From assembly GCF_005860765.1 (NCBI RefSeq), contig NZ_VCEI01000030.1, forward strand, positions 248,001 to 312,000: a stretch of DNA of 64,000 bases, given 5' to 3'. The notes beneath the pieces were generated by a model. It did no database searches. It was not told the DNA's origin and saw only the letters and a program-made list of their open reading frames with translations. The position numbers and the translations under genes were made by a program. Of this stretch, positions 34,951 to 44,579 are shown piece after piece; within the stretch, counting starts at the first letter, position 1, and each line of letters begins with the position of its first letter. The DNA is from Dyadobacter sediminis. GTDB taxonomy: Bacteria > Bacteroidota > Bacteroidia > Cytophagales > Spirosomataceae.

Positions 34951-36767
34951 TGGAAAACACTACGGAATCTGTTAAAACGGCTTCACAAAACTTTTTTGAA
35001 AACCAGCTTGTAAAAGCCCGTGCAGCGGAAGCGGAAGCACAGCGAAAGTTTAATTTTCTGGCCATCGCGAGGCTTGCTGTTTTTGCCGGAATGCTTGTTC
35101 TTGGCTGGTTATGGAATAAAAACGGCGGACTTTTGTGGATTTCAGGACTTTTCGCTCTGCTGATCGCCTTTCTGGTTCTGATGCGCTGTCAGCAGGCTGC
35201 GCGCCGGAACCGGGATTTTCATCGTAATCTTCAGACTGTTAATGAAGATGAGCTGGAAAGACTGCAGTTCCGATTCAAACGCACGGACACCGGCACTCCG
35301 TTTCAGGAAAAAGATCATGCATATTCCACCGATCTTGACATATTCGGCGAATATTCCCTTTACAAACTACTGAACCGCACCCGGACAGAAGAAGGCGCAA
35401 GAAGGCTTGCTTCCTGGCTTAAAAATCCTGCTTCTCCCGATGAAATACGATTGCGCCAGCAGGCTTCCGAAGAGTTCAAAAAAAATCCCGACGTTATCCA
35501 GTTATGGGAAGCAACGGCTTTACTGCACGAACATGCCGCCAAGCAGATCGGCTCATTTCGCTTATGGGCTTCCGACACGCTACCGGCAGAACTCGCTTCC
35601 ACGTTACGGCTACGCTGGTGGCCGCTTGTTACTGTTTTCATTGCGGTTTTTGTGTTTGCCGGCCTTATTCCTTACTGGCCGCTTCTACTGAGCCTTGGCG
35701 TACATCTGGTTATTTTAAGAAGATTTCAGATGGTCATTCAGCAGATTACAGATAAAACTACGGCACTTGGGCAAACACTTACAGCTTATTCGGATTTGCT
35801 GGCCATTGCAGAATCTACTTCCTATAACTCACACTGGTGGCTTACCCGGAAAGCTCTGATACAGGGATCTTCGGCAGCACTGAAAAGTGTCGGCAGTCTT
35901 TTTGAAAAACTGGACTATAAAAACAACCCGTTCTTTTTCCTTTTTGCCGGAGTACCGACGCTCTGGGATTTGCACTGTCTGGCCGGACTTGAAAACTGGA
36001 AAAGAAGCAATCATACCAAACTGAACGACTGGCTGGATGTACTTGCGGATATAGAAGCCATGAACAGTCTTGGCGGACATGCATTTGCCAATCCGGATTA
36101 CATTTTACCCGAAGTGGTGCAGGAAAACGAAGTTTTTATAAATGCTTTGTCCATGGGCCATCCGCTTATTCCTGCAAACAGAAGAATCAGCAACGATTTC
36201 AGTATGCGGGGAACTGGGCATACGATTCTGGTGACGGGCTCAAATATGTCGGGCAAAAGTACTTTCCTGAGAACAATCGGCCTGAATCTGGTGCTGGCAC
36301 AAACGGGTGCTGCCGTAAGCGCGTCCGGATTCAGTTGTTCGCCCGTTCGGGTTTTCAGCAGCATGCGTACGCAGGATTCTCTTGAAGAAAGCACTTCCTC
36401 TTTTTACGCCGAGCTTAAAAGGTTAAAAAAGCTGCTGGATCTTGCCAATGAAAACAATGAAACGCCTGTTTTTTATCTTCTGGACGAAATTCTGAAAGGA
36501 ACCAATTCGGTGGACCGGCACAAAGGCGCGGAAGCACTGATCCGGCAATTGCATGAAAAGAAATCCGCCGGACTGGTTTCCACGCATGATCTGGAACTCG
36601 GCGAATGGGGCGCTCATGAGAACTACGTTCATAATTTTCATTTTCGCTCCGACGTTGAGAACGGCAAGTTGAAATTCGATTACCAGCTTCATGAAGGAAT
36701 ATGCCGCAGTTTCAATGCTTCGGAACTTATGCGGATGATGGGAATTGAAATCGATTTGAATAAATAA
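34950..36767 (+). CDS. Membrane-bound MutS-like ATPase
   Basis: A 605-residue protein whose C-terminal half is a MutS ABC-type ATPase domain (Walker A GSNMSGKST, 430-438; QDSLEESTSSFYAEL; YLLDEILKGTNS). The mismatch-recognition and connector domains of MutS are absent; instead there are hydrophobic pairs near residues 44-78 and 220-255 that look membrane-spanning. This architecture is common in Bacteroidota and annotated as DNA mismatch repair protein, though no repair role is shown. One-base overlap with the ABC exporter suggests a shared function. Confidence 0.85.
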   Translation: MENTTESVKTASQNFFENQLVKARAAEAEAQRKFNFLAIARLAVFAGMLVLGWLWNKNGGLLWISGLFALLIAFLVLMRCQQAARRNRDFHRNLQTVNEDELERLQFRFKRTDTGTPFQEKDHAYSTDLDIFGEYSLYKLLNRTRTEEGARRLASWLKNPASPDEIRLRQQASEEFKKNPDVIQLWEATALLHEHAAKQIGSFRLWASDTLPAELASTLRLRWWPLVTVFIAVFVFAGLIPYWPLLLSLGVHLVILRRFQMVIQQITDKTTALGQTLTAYSDLLAIAESTSYNSHWWLTRKALIQGSSAALKSVGSLFEKLDYKNNPFFFLFAGVPTLWDLHCLAGLENWKRSNHTKLNDWLDVLADIEAMNSLGGHAFANPDYILPEVVQENEVFINALSMGHPLIPANRRISNDFSMRGTGHTILVTGSNMSGKSTFLRTIGLNLVLAQTGAAVSASGFSCSPVRVFSSMRTQDSLEESTSSFYAELKRLKKLLDLANENNETPVFYLLDEILKGTNSVDRHKGAEALIRQLHEKKSAGLVSTHDLELGEWGAHENYVHNFHFRSDVENGKLKFDYQLHEGICRSFNASELMRMMGIEIDLNK

Positions 36768-36926
36768 ATGGCCGTACAACAGCTCAAACGGGCATTTGTA
36801 AGGATATCGGCGGTTTTGCGTAACTTTACTCATTACATTTACGTTTTTAACTTTGAAAATTCAAGAAAGTTCATTTAGTAGTGCCGGGTATTTTTAAATA
36901 ACAAACAACGATTATACAAGACCTGA

Positions 36927-38243
36927 ATGGAAGTATTAATAATGGCGGGACAGCTCATACTGGGCTTGTCAATTTTGGTAGGATTGCACGAGTGGGGGCA
37001 CATGGCTGCTGCGAAAATGTTCGGGATGAGAGTTGAAAAGTATTTCATTGGTTTTCCTCCTAAAATATTCAGTATTCAAAAAGGTGAAACGGAGTACGGA
37101 ATCGGCGCGATTCCGCTTGGCGGCTTTGTCAAGATTTCAGGCATGATCGATGAATCCATGGATACAGAGGCCATGAACAAAGAACCTCAGCCCTGGGAAT
37201 TCCGCTCCAAACCGGCCTGGCAGCGTCTGATCGTGATGCTCGGCGGAATTATCGTCAACGTAGTTGTCGGAATTTTTATCTTTATCGTCATTGCATATAA
37301 TGAAGGTGATAAATTTCTTTCCAGTTCTGAAGTAAACAAATACGGTATTGTTGCAGGAAACCTTGCACAGGAAATCGGCCTTAAAACCGGCGATAAGATT
37401 GTCAAAGTAAATGGCAAACCGTTCTCTAATTTCAATGATGTTGTAAGTTCGGAAGTATTTCTGGGCAGCAACAGTTCTTATACCGTTAACCGTAATGGCA
37501 AAGAAGTTGAAATAGACATTCCCAATAACTTTATCGAGAAACTTTCTGATCCCGAGGAAAAAGGAAACTTCATCCGTCCGCTGGAACCTTTTAAAATCGG
37601 TGAACTGATTCCTGCTTCGCCGGCTGAAAAAGCAGGTCTGGAAACAGGCGATCAAGTAATTTCAATTAATGGGAAACCGGTTCATTTTTTCAATGAAATG
37701 CAGACCGAATTGCAGCAATTGAAAGGCAAGCAGGCTCAATTGGTTGTGCAGCGCGGAACGGCGCAGAAAACACTTGCCGTAGATGTTGCACCGGAAGGCA
37801 CAATCGGTTTTTATCCGGAAAGTCTGCTGAACTATACAGCTGTTGAATATTCATTGGGCCAGGCCATTTCTGTGGGGACACAGGATGCTTTCGCTGTCGT
37901 TTACAACAACATCAAAGGGTTCGGTAAAATATTTCGGGGCGAAGTTTCTCCGTCCAAGGCATTAAGCGGACCGATCGGTATAGCCCGCATGTTCGGCGGC
38001 GTTTGGGACTGGAGCAGATTCTGGTATCTGACCGGCCTTCTTTCCATGGTACTGGCGTTTATGAACGCGTTGCCGATTCCTGCGCTGGACGGCGGACATG
38101 CCGTCATACTTTCTTACGAAATCATTTCGGGCCGCAAGCCATCTGACCGGTTCCTTGAAAATGCGCAGAAAGTCGGAATGGTTCTGTTACTTGGCCTTAT
38201 GGCCTTTGCTATCTTCAACGATGTCTGGAAAGCTGTTTTTTAA
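36927..38243 (+). CDS. rseP: RseP-type site-2 protease
   Basis: A 438-residue intramembrane zinc protease that cleaves membrane-spanning substrates such as anti-sigma factors. HEWGH is at 21-25 in the first transmembrane helix, LDG at 387-389, and two PDZ domains lie between (about 125-200 and 205-285). The sigma/anti-sigma pair at 29.7-31.7 kb is a possible substrate in this genome; that is inference. Confidence 0.94.
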   Translation: MEVLIMAGQLILGLSILVGLHEWGHMAAAKMFGMRVEKYFIGFPPKIFSIQKGETEYGIGAIPLGGFVKISGMIDESMDTEAMNKEPQPWEFRSKPAWQRLIVMLGGIIVNVVVGIFIFIVIAYNEGDKFLSSSEVNKYGIVAGNLAQEIGLKTGDKIVKVNGKPFSNFNDVVSSEVFLGSNSSYTVNRNGKEVEIDIPNNFIEKLSDPEEKGNFIRPLEPFKIGELIPASPAEKAGLETGDQVISINGKPVHFFNEMQTELQQLKGKQAQLVVQRGTAQKTLAVDVAPEGTIGFYPESLLNYTAVEYSLGQAISVGTQDAFAVVYNNIKGFGKIFRGEVSPSKALSGPIGIARMFGGVWDWSRFWYLTGLLSMVLAFMNALPIPALDGGHAVILSYEIISGRKPSDRFLENAQKVGMVLLLGLMAFAIFNDVWKAVF

Positions 38244-38763
38244 AAATAGGAACCGTAGAAAGACGGAAGGGAGAACAAGTTTCTTATTGATTTTTCTTGC
38301 ATTCTCTTCCATCATTCTGCTGACTTCCCTTGTTCACGATTATCATGTAAGCGTAACGCAGATGCAGTACAATCCGGCGGTGAAAGCATTTGAAGTAAGC
38401 ATCCGGATTTTTACAGATGATCTTGAAAAAGGGCTGACCCTTGAAAATAACAACAAGCGTATAGTGATCAGAAATGACGATAAAAATGATCCTCTGGTTG
38501 AAAAATACATCCTTAAATCGTTTCTGATTACCGATAGCAGCAAAAAACCGCTGGCCATCAAGTACATCGGAAAAGAGCAGGAAGAAGATGCAACATGGGT
38601 TTATCTTGAAATTCCATTTCACAGTTCGCTCAGCGGTTATAAACTGCAAAACAGCACATTAATGGAAGTATTTGATGATCAGGTCAATATGACTAACCTT
38701 AAACTTGCTTCCGAAAAGAAGACATTCTTATTTAAAAAAGGGCAGACGGTGCATGCGCTTTGA
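38221..38763 (+). CDS. DUF6702 family protein
   Basis: A 180-residue protein with an N-terminal basic stretch and hydrophobic segment (LLIFLAFSSIILLTSLV), then a beta-rich domain (HVSVTQMQYNPAVKAFEVSIRIFTDDLE) typical of DUF6702, which often sits near M1 peptidase or cell-envelope genes. Function is unknown. The ATG at 38221 overlaps the rseP end by 23 bases; the frame is open further upstream but only as a shadow of rseP. Confidence 0.78.
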   Translation: MSGKLFFKNRNRRKTEGRTSFLLIFLAFSSIILLTSLVHDYHVSVTQMQYNPAVKAFEVSIRIFTDDLEKGLTLENNNKRIVIRNDDKNDPLVEKYILKSFLITDSSKKPLAIKYIGKEQEEDATWVYLEIPFHSSLSGYKLQNSTLMEVFDDQVNMTNLKLASEKKTFLFKKGQTVHAL

Positions 38764-38873
38764 AAGGATTTCTGCAGATTGAAAAGCTGACACAAAGGAT
38801 TGTGGCATAGCTATTTTGTTTATATATTCCCTTTCTTTTGAAAGTCATTATTTATATATTGGGAAAAGATTAT

Positions 38874-38888
38874 CTGTCATTTTGACAG
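38874..38888. promoter_or_regulatory. Inverted repeat just upstream of lon
   Basis: CTGTCA-ttt-TGACAG, 6-bp arms with a 3-base spacer, ending seven bases before the lon ATG. Its position over the probable start region fits a repressor operator for a stress regulon. I could not find a second copy in the window. Confidence 0.45.
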
Positions 38889-38895
38889 AACGCCT

Positions 38896-41412
38896 ATGAA
38901 ATTTGAACCTTCTGACTTGTATAGTCGGCTGCTTATGTCCGATTCGGATATGGATAGCCTTGAAATTGTCCCTCTTGGTGGCCCTGATGGCTCCGACGAG
39001 CCTCTTGAACTCCCGAATGAACTTGCTATATTGCCGATCCGGCAAACAGTACTTTTCCCAGGAATGGTGATCCCGGTTACCGTTGTTCGCCAGAAAGCCA
39101 TTCGGCTGGTTAAAAAAATATACAGAAATTCTGATATCAATCTTAGAATTCTCGGCGCTGTAACACAGGCTGTTCCCAATAAAGAAGACCCTACTGCGGA
39201 AGATCTTTATAACGTCGGAACAGTGGCGCAAATTCTGAAAATGATTACACTTCCGGACGGCAATGTGACCATAATCGTGCAGGGAAGACAGCGTTTTGAG
39301 ATCAAGAACATCATCAGCGAAGAACCTTATCTTACCGCCGAAGTACGCTCGATAGAAGATTCCTTTACGGGTTCTACCAAAAAAGAGTCAAAGGCACTTC
39401 TGCAGTCTTTACGGGACGGCGCGCATAAAATCATGCGGCTGAACCCTGAAATTCCGCAGGAAGCAAGGATTGCACTTGATAATATTGAAAGCCCGATTTT
39501 TCTGATCCATTTTCTTTCTTCCAACATCAATGTGGAAGTGGCAGACAAACAGAAACTTCTGGAAGAAAGAGTCGGCCACAAGCAGGCAACTCTTCTGCTT
39601 GAATTCATGATGCGGGAAATTGAAATGCTGGAACTGAAAAGGGAAATCCAGACCAAAGCCAGTTCGGATATAGACCAGCAGCAACGCGACTATTTCCTGC
39701 GCCAGCAGATCAAAGTACTGCACGACGAACTTGGAATGGACAGTCCGGAGCGCGATCTGGATGAAATCCGCCTGAAAGCAAGCCAGAAAAAATGGACGGA
39801 TGCCGTTCGCATGCATTTTGACAAGGAACTGAACAAACTTCAGCGGATCAATCCCATGGCGCCGGAATATCCGGTTACCATGAATTATCTGGAAACACTT
39901 GTCGATTTGCCGTGGGGGCAATATACCAAAGATAACTTTGACCTTGTGCGAGCGCAGAAAGTACTCGATGCAGACCATTTTGGCCTGGAAAAAGTAAAGG
40001 AGCGTATTATCGAATACCTGGCGGTACTGAAGCTGAAAGGCAACCTGAAAGCACCGATTCTTTGTTTGTACGGCCCTCCGGGCGTTGGGAAAACGTCGCT
40101 GGGGAAATCCATAGCAAAGGCACTGAACCGGGAATATATCCGTATGGCATTGGGCGGCGTGCATGATGAAGCTGAAATACGCGGTCACAGAAAAACGTAC
40201 ATCGGTGCCATGCCGGGCAAAATCATTCAGAATATCAAGAAAGCAGGTTCTGCAAATCCGGTGTTCATTCTGGATGAAATTGACAAAGTAAGCTCGGATT
40301 ACCGTGGAGACCCTTCTTCGGCATTGCTGGAAGTACTTGATCCGGAGCAGAATGCTTCCTTTACGGACAACTATCTTGAAGTGGAATATGACCTTTCAAA
40401 GGTTCTTTTTGTAGCAACGGCCAACTCACTGGATACCATTCATCCTGCTTTACGCGACCGGATGGAAATCATTGAAATGACCGGATATACGATTGAAGAA
40501 AAGTTGCAAATTGCAAAACGGTATCTGGTTCCGAAGCAGCGCAAGGATCATGGACTGAAATCCAGCGACATAAAACTGGACGATACCGCGCTTTTACGCA
40601 TTATTGAAGGCTACACGCGTGAATCCGGCGTGAGAAACCTGGAACAGAAAATCGGAACGGTTGTACGCAAGATTGCCAAGTCGGTGGCGATGGAGCAGGA
40701 TTATCCCAAAACCGTAAAACCGGAACTGATCGAGAAATATCTGGGCGCTGAAATTTTTGACAAGGATCTTTATCAGGATAATGATTTTGCAGGCGTGGTT
40801 ACGGGCCTGGCATGGACTTCGGTCGGAGGTGAAATTCTTTTTATTGAAACCAGTCTGAGCCGCGGAAAAGGAAACCTTACTTTATCCGGACAACTGGGTG
40901 ATGTGATGAAGGAATCTGCCGTTGCCGCTTTGTCTTATCTTAAAGCCAATGCGGACCGTCTGGGAATTGATTACAGGATTTTCAATCACTACGATCTCCA
41001 TGTGCATGTGCCGGCAGGCGCCGTTCCGAAAGACGGCCCTTCGGCGGGTGTAACGATGGTGACCTCCATGGCTTCTATTTTTACGCAGCGCCGTGTGAAA
41101 CCGTACATTGCCATGACGGGTGAAATAACCCTGAGAGGAAAAGTGCTGCCGGTTGGCGGTGTAAAGGAAAAAATACTTGCGGCTCGTCGTGCGGGTGTCA
41201 GGGAAATTATCCTTTGCGTTAAAAACCGTAAAGATGTGGAGGAAGTGCCAGCAAATTATATCAAAGATCTTTCATTCCATTATGTAGATCAGATTGATGA
41301 AGTGCTGGGCATTGCGCTTTTACCCGAAAAAGTCAGAAATGCAACCAATTTCATTTTTCCAGATGAAAAGAAGGAGAAAGAAGAAAGCGGATTTGTTCCG
41401 CTGGGCGTCTGA
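38896..41412 (+). CDS. lon: ATP-dependent protease Lon
   Basis: An 838-residue cytoplasmic AAA+ protease that degrades misfolded and regulatory proteins. The LAN substrate domain (LAILPIRQTVLFPGMVIPV) is followed by Walker A GPPGVGKTS (393-401), Walker B FILDEIDK, and the Ser-Lys protease domain with Ser716 (KDGPSAG) and the catalytic Lys within GGVKEK (754-759). Somewhat longer than E. coli Lon by an acidic N-terminal extension. An inverted repeat at 38874-38888 may regulate it. Confidence 0.97.
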   Translation: MKFEPSDLYSRLLMSDSDMDSLEIVPLGGPDGSDEPLELPNELAILPIRQTVLFPGMVIPVTVVRQKAIRLVKKIYRNSDINLRILGAVTQAVPNKEDPTAEDLYNVGTVAQILKMITLPDGNVTIIVQGRQRFEIKNIISEEPYLTAEVRSIEDSFTGSTKKESKALLQSLRDGAHKIMRLNPEIPQEARIALDNIESPIFLIHFLSSNINVEVADKQKLLEERVGHKQATLLLEFMMREIEMLELKREIQTKASSDIDQQQRDYFLRQQIKVLHDELGMDSPERDLDEIRLKASQKKWTDAVRMHFDKELNKLQRINPMAPEYPVTMNYLETLVDLPWGQYTKDNFDLVRAQKVLDADHFGLEKVKERIIEYLAVLKLKGNLKAPILCLYGPPGVGKTSLGKSIAKALNREYIRMALGGVHDEAEIRGHRKTYIGAMPGKIIQNIKKAGSANPVFILDEIDKVSSDYRGDPSSALLEVLDPEQNASFTDNYLEVEYDLSKVLFVATANSLDTIHPALRDRMEIIEMTGYTIEEKLQIAKRYLVPKQRKDHGLKSSDIKLDDTALLRIIEGYTRESGVRNLEQKIGTVVRKIAKSVAMEQDYPKTVKPELIEKYLGAEIFDKDLYQDNDFAGVVTGLAWTSVGGEILFIETSLSRGKGNLTLSGQLGDVMKESAVAALSYLKANADRLGIDYRIFNHYDLHVHVPAGAVPKDGPSAGVTMVTSMASIFTQRRVKPYIAMTGEITLRGKVLPVGGVKEKILAARRAGVREIILCVKNRKDVEEVPANYIKDLSFHYVDQIDEVLGIALLPEKVRNATNFIFPDEKKEKEESGFVPLGV

Positions 41413-41446
41413 CCGGAGTGCTGGTAAATAAAGTTTTCGAATATAT

Positions 41447-41480
41447 TAAGCAAAGGACGCCATCTGGCGTCTTTTTTGCT
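41447..41480 (+). terminator. Terminator after lon
   Basis: Stem GACGCC (41456-41461), loop ATCT, GGCGTC (41466-41471), then six Ts; flanking AAGCAAA/TTTGCTT extends the pairing imperfectly. Confidence 0.88.
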
Positions 41481-41533
41481 TAAGGGTTTTATTCTTTAAT
41501 CTCGTCAGTAATTACAACCTATCATTTTTTCAA

Positions 41534-43045
41534 ATGTCATTACCGCAGCTTTCACCCGAACTACTGGACCAGCGTCCTGAACTTTTGCCCGAACACCGGA
41601 AACTACTTGCATTGCCGGAAAAAATCATTCAGTTTGGAACCGGCGTTTTACTGCGCGGACTTCCCGATTATTTCGTCAACAAAGCTAATCAGCAAGGGAT
41701 TTTCAATGGGCGGATCGTCGTTGTAAAATCAACAAATCAGGGCGGCACGGATGCATTTGAAACACAAAAAAGCCTTTTTTCACACGTCATACGAGGAATT
41801 GAAAGCGGTCGTAATGTAGATGAATTTATAATAAACAGTTCCATCAGCAGAACATTGGCGGCAAATGGCAACTGGGCGGAAATTCTGGAATGCGCAAAAA
41901 ATCCGGAGCTGAAGATAGTTTTTTCAAATACTACGGAAGTCGGGATTCAGTTAACAGAAGATGATATTTTCGCTTTGCCGCCGGCATCTTTTCCCGGAAA
42001 ACTGACAGCTTATTTATATGAACGCTACAAATTTTTTGCAGGCGCTCCGGATGCAGGAATGGTGATTGTTCCTACGGAACTGATTGTTGATAATGGCCTG
42101 AAACTACGCTCAATCGTTCTGGAACTTGCCAGAAGGCATCATCTGGAAGAAACATTTATTCAATGGCTGGAAAACCATAATCATTTCTGCAGTTCACTGG
42201 TTGACAGAATCGTTCCGGGCAAGCCTGATTCTGAAACAATCAATACCTTGTCGCAAAAACAGGATTTTACCGACGAACTGCAGATTGTTTCCGAAGTTTA
42301 CCGTTTATGGGCCATTGAAGGCGATGCGCAGGTACGCTCGGTACTGAGTTTTGCAGATGCGGACGAAGGCATTATTATTGAACCGGATATTAATCTTTAC
42401 CGTGAGCTGAAACTGCGTTTGCTGAACGGAACGCATACGCTTTCTTCGGGAATGAATTTTTTACACGGGCACGATACGGTAAGTGAAAGCATGACGGATC
42501 CGGAAACGTCTGCTTACGTCTCCAGCCTGATGCTGAACGAACTGGCGCCTGCAATCCCCTATGAACTGGATCTGAACCGCGCGCTGGAATTTGGAAATCA
42601 GGTGCTCGACAGGTTCAGAAATCCGTTTATCCGACATCAGCTTATTGATATTACGGTTCAGTATACGGCCAAAATGAAAATGCGCAATATTCCGACTTTA
42701 CTTCATCATTACAAAAAATCCGAAAAGGCGCCGCAGCTTTTTGCCAAAGGGTTTGCCGCTTATCTCAAATTCATGAAGCCTGTCCTCCATAAAGAAGGCA
42801 GTTATTTTGGTGATCGTGACGGAAAGCTATATCTTATCCGCTGTGACTCGGCTCCTTATTTTGATGAAAAATGGAAGAATGCAGCTTCGCCGGTTGATCT
42901 TGCACAGCAGGTTTTAAGCGATACTTCGCTCTGGGATACGGATCTTACGTTACTGCCGGGATTTGCAGATGCGGTAAAAGAAAATATGACGGAAACCGTA
43001 GAAGAAATCAAAATAACCGGTTTTGATCAGGAAATGACCGAATAA
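41534..43045 (+). CDS. uxaB: Tagaturonate reductase (altronate oxidoreductase)
   Basis: A 503-residue NAD-dependent polyol/uronate dehydrogenase of the mannitol dehydrogenase family, reducing D-tagaturonate to D-altronate in galacturonate catabolism. The nucleotide-binding region is IIQFGTGVLLRGLPDYFV near residue 32, and LNGTHTLSSGMNFLHG is typical of UxaB. Fructuronate reductase (UxuB) belongs to the same superfamily, so substrate identity rests on the N-terminal pattern and length. It is separated from the leftward kdgA-uxuA group by the DUF3784 and kptA genes. Confidence 0.85.
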   Translation: MSLPQLSPELLDQRPELLPEHRKLLALPEKIIQFGTGVLLRGLPDYFVNKANQQGIFNGRIVVVKSTNQGGTDAFETQKSLFSHVIRGIESGRNVDEFIINSSISRTLAANGNWAEILECAKNPELKIVFSNTTEVGIQLTEDDIFALPPASFPGKLTAYLYERYKFFAGAPDAGMVIVPTELIVDNGLKLRSIVLELARRHHLEETFIQWLENHNHFCSSLVDRIVPGKPDSETINTLSQKQDFTDELQIVSEVYRLWAIEGDAQVRSVLSFADADEGIIIEPDINLYRELKLRLLNGTHTLSSGMNFLHGHDTVSESMTDPETSAYVSSLMLNELAPAIPYELDLNRALEFGNQVLDRFRNPFIRHQLIDITVQYTAKMKMRNIPTLLHHYKKSEKAPQLFAKGFAAYLKFMKPVLHKEGSYFGDRDGKLYLIRCDSAPYFDEKWKNAASPVDLAQQVLSDTSLWDTDLTLLPGFADAVKENMTETVEEIKITGFDQEMTE

Positions 43046-43049
43046 TGGA

Positions 43050-43769
43050 TTACTCGCGTGTCCAGTACTTTATTCTCAGATACATTTCGGCGGAAGATAC
43101 TTCATCCGAGCTGAAATAGATTTCCTCGGATTTTGTACGGATGAGTAAGTACGGACTTACCGTTTTATTGACAAACAGCTTGATATTGCGCCCGTCTGTA
43201 GTCCTGAAACTTCCTTTTGCATAATCTCCCGCTGCAAAACCGTTAGTCTTGATGGAAATTTTGGGAGTATCCTTAGCCAGATTCAATTCGGTAATCTGGC
43301 TTTTTTCTATTTTAAAGCCATACATACCTTGTATGACAAGATAGTCATCTGCAAGCTTGATTTCGCTGTTCCTGAAACTGGAAAAAAGCGTTGTTCCGGT
43401 TCCGATGGCAATCACAAGCAGGATTGCAATACCGACGTAAGTTCCTGCTTTCTGCCCTTTTGTACCGTGATAATAAACATTTCCGCGTGCAATCAGAAAT
43501 GCATAAGCGATCAAAGGATACAGAATAATGAATGCACTTGCCCAGTTATGATTGAGGCGTGTCAGGATCAGAAATCCTGTTAAAAGTGAAATACCGAGAA
43601 ACAGGTGAAATTTCTTGAAAAACCGGAGGTATGCAGCAACATCCATCTTTGCCCTGTCTGATTCGGACATGGTGTTGTAGCCGGACAAGATGTACTTTGC
43701 ATTATTGACAGTAACGATACTGCCCAGTAAGATGAAGACCAGTGATAAAAAAATGGCGGTAACAAGCAT
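43050..43769 (-). CDS. DUF3784 membrane protein with PH-like domain
   Basis: A 239-residue protein: an N-terminal DUF3784-like region with two hydrophobic helices separated by a polar loop (GYNTMSESDRAKMD), another hydrophobic pair (about 75-130), and a C-terminal beta domain resembling a bacterial PH domain (DDYLVIQGMYGFKIEKSQITEL). No function is assigned. It converges on uxaB with four bases between stops. Confidence 0.75.
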   Translation of the reverse strand: MLVTAIFLSLVFILLGSIVTVNNAKYILSGYNTMSESDRAKMDVAAYLRFFKKFHLFLGISLLTGFLILTRLNHNWASAFIILYPLIAYAFLIARGNVYYHGTKGQKAGTYVGIAILLVIAIGTGTTLFSSFRNSEIKLADDYLVIQGMYGFKIEKSQITELNLAKDTPKISIKTNGFAAGDYAKGSFRTTDGRNIKLFVNKTVSPYLLIRTKSEEIYFSSDEVSSAEMYLRIKYWTRE

Positions 43770-43971
43770 TGACTTACAGCTTAAAATTCTGGATTCTGCA
43801 ATCGGAACTTAAATTATAACCTACTGTTTCCAGCATAAAAGTTACATAATTTTCCGCTACCGCCACAAAAGATAGGCAAAAATCTGTTAGTTGAACTGGC
43901 AATATGGTTATATTTATAAAAATAGGCAATCATGATTATTCCGTTAAACATACCGGTACACGATTTTTTCG

Positions 43972-44553
43972 ATGCAGTTATCAAATCCAATGCTTAGTGA
44001 AAGAGAGAATATCCGAATCAGCAAGTTCCTTAGCTTGATTCTTTGTCACAAACCAGAAGCGGCAGGGATAGAACTTGATGAAAATGGCTGGACGGATGTA
44101 AAGATATTGATCAAAAAGGTGAACAAGGCAAATCTGACTTTAAACCTTGAAATACTAAAACACATTGTTGAAACCAATTCAAAAAAGCGTTTTGCCTTCA
44201 ATGAAACTTTTGACAGGATCAGAGCAAATCAGGGACATTCCATTAACGTTGATCTTGGTTATGAAGTCAAAAGCCCGCCGGAAGTTTTATTCCATGGAAC
44301 AGCCGAGAAATTCAAAGCAAGTATTCTGCAAAAAGGTATTTTAAAGAGAGAAAGGCATCATGTCCATTTAAGCGCTGATATGGATACAGCTGTAAAAGTT
44401 GGCACAAGGCATGGAAAACCTTTTGTATTTGAAGTACTTGCAGGAAAAATGTTTTCAGACAAATAGAAATCGTATTTGTCTGAAAACGGAGTTTGGCTCA
44501 CAGATCATGTTCCTGCAGAATACCTAAATATATTGCCTGAAAAGATATTCTGA
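43972..44553 (+). pseudogene. kptA: RNA 2'-phosphotransferase KptA, interrupted by in-frame TAG
   Basis: KptA/Tpt1 removes a 2'-phosphate from RNA using NAD. The first 164 codons give RISKFLSLILCHKP, FHGT and HVHLSADMDTA, as in active enzymes. Codon 165 (44464-44466) is TAG, but the same frame continues without a shift as SENGVWLTDHVPAEYL and ends at TGA 44551-44553. That downstream peptide is the normal KptA C-terminus, so the stop is a nonsense change inside an otherwise intact gene (193 codons). The truncated product would lack the last strand. The start may be ATG 43990. Sequencing error, recent decay or recoding are all possible. Confidence 0.85.
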
Positions 44554-44579
44554 CCGTGAAATGAATAATTCGGCCAATA

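Noticed and set aside
38098..38220. Upstream extension of the DUF6702 gene to 38098
   Set aside because: These codons lie within the rseP C-terminus in another frame; the hydrophobic anchor of DUF6702 begins after the ATG at 38221.
44464..44466. Pyrrolysine or selenocysteine recoding in kptA
   Set aside because: The family has no such residue here, TAG does not encode selenocysteine, and no pylT/pylS genes or recoding hairpin are seen. Nonsense change or sequencing error is simpler.
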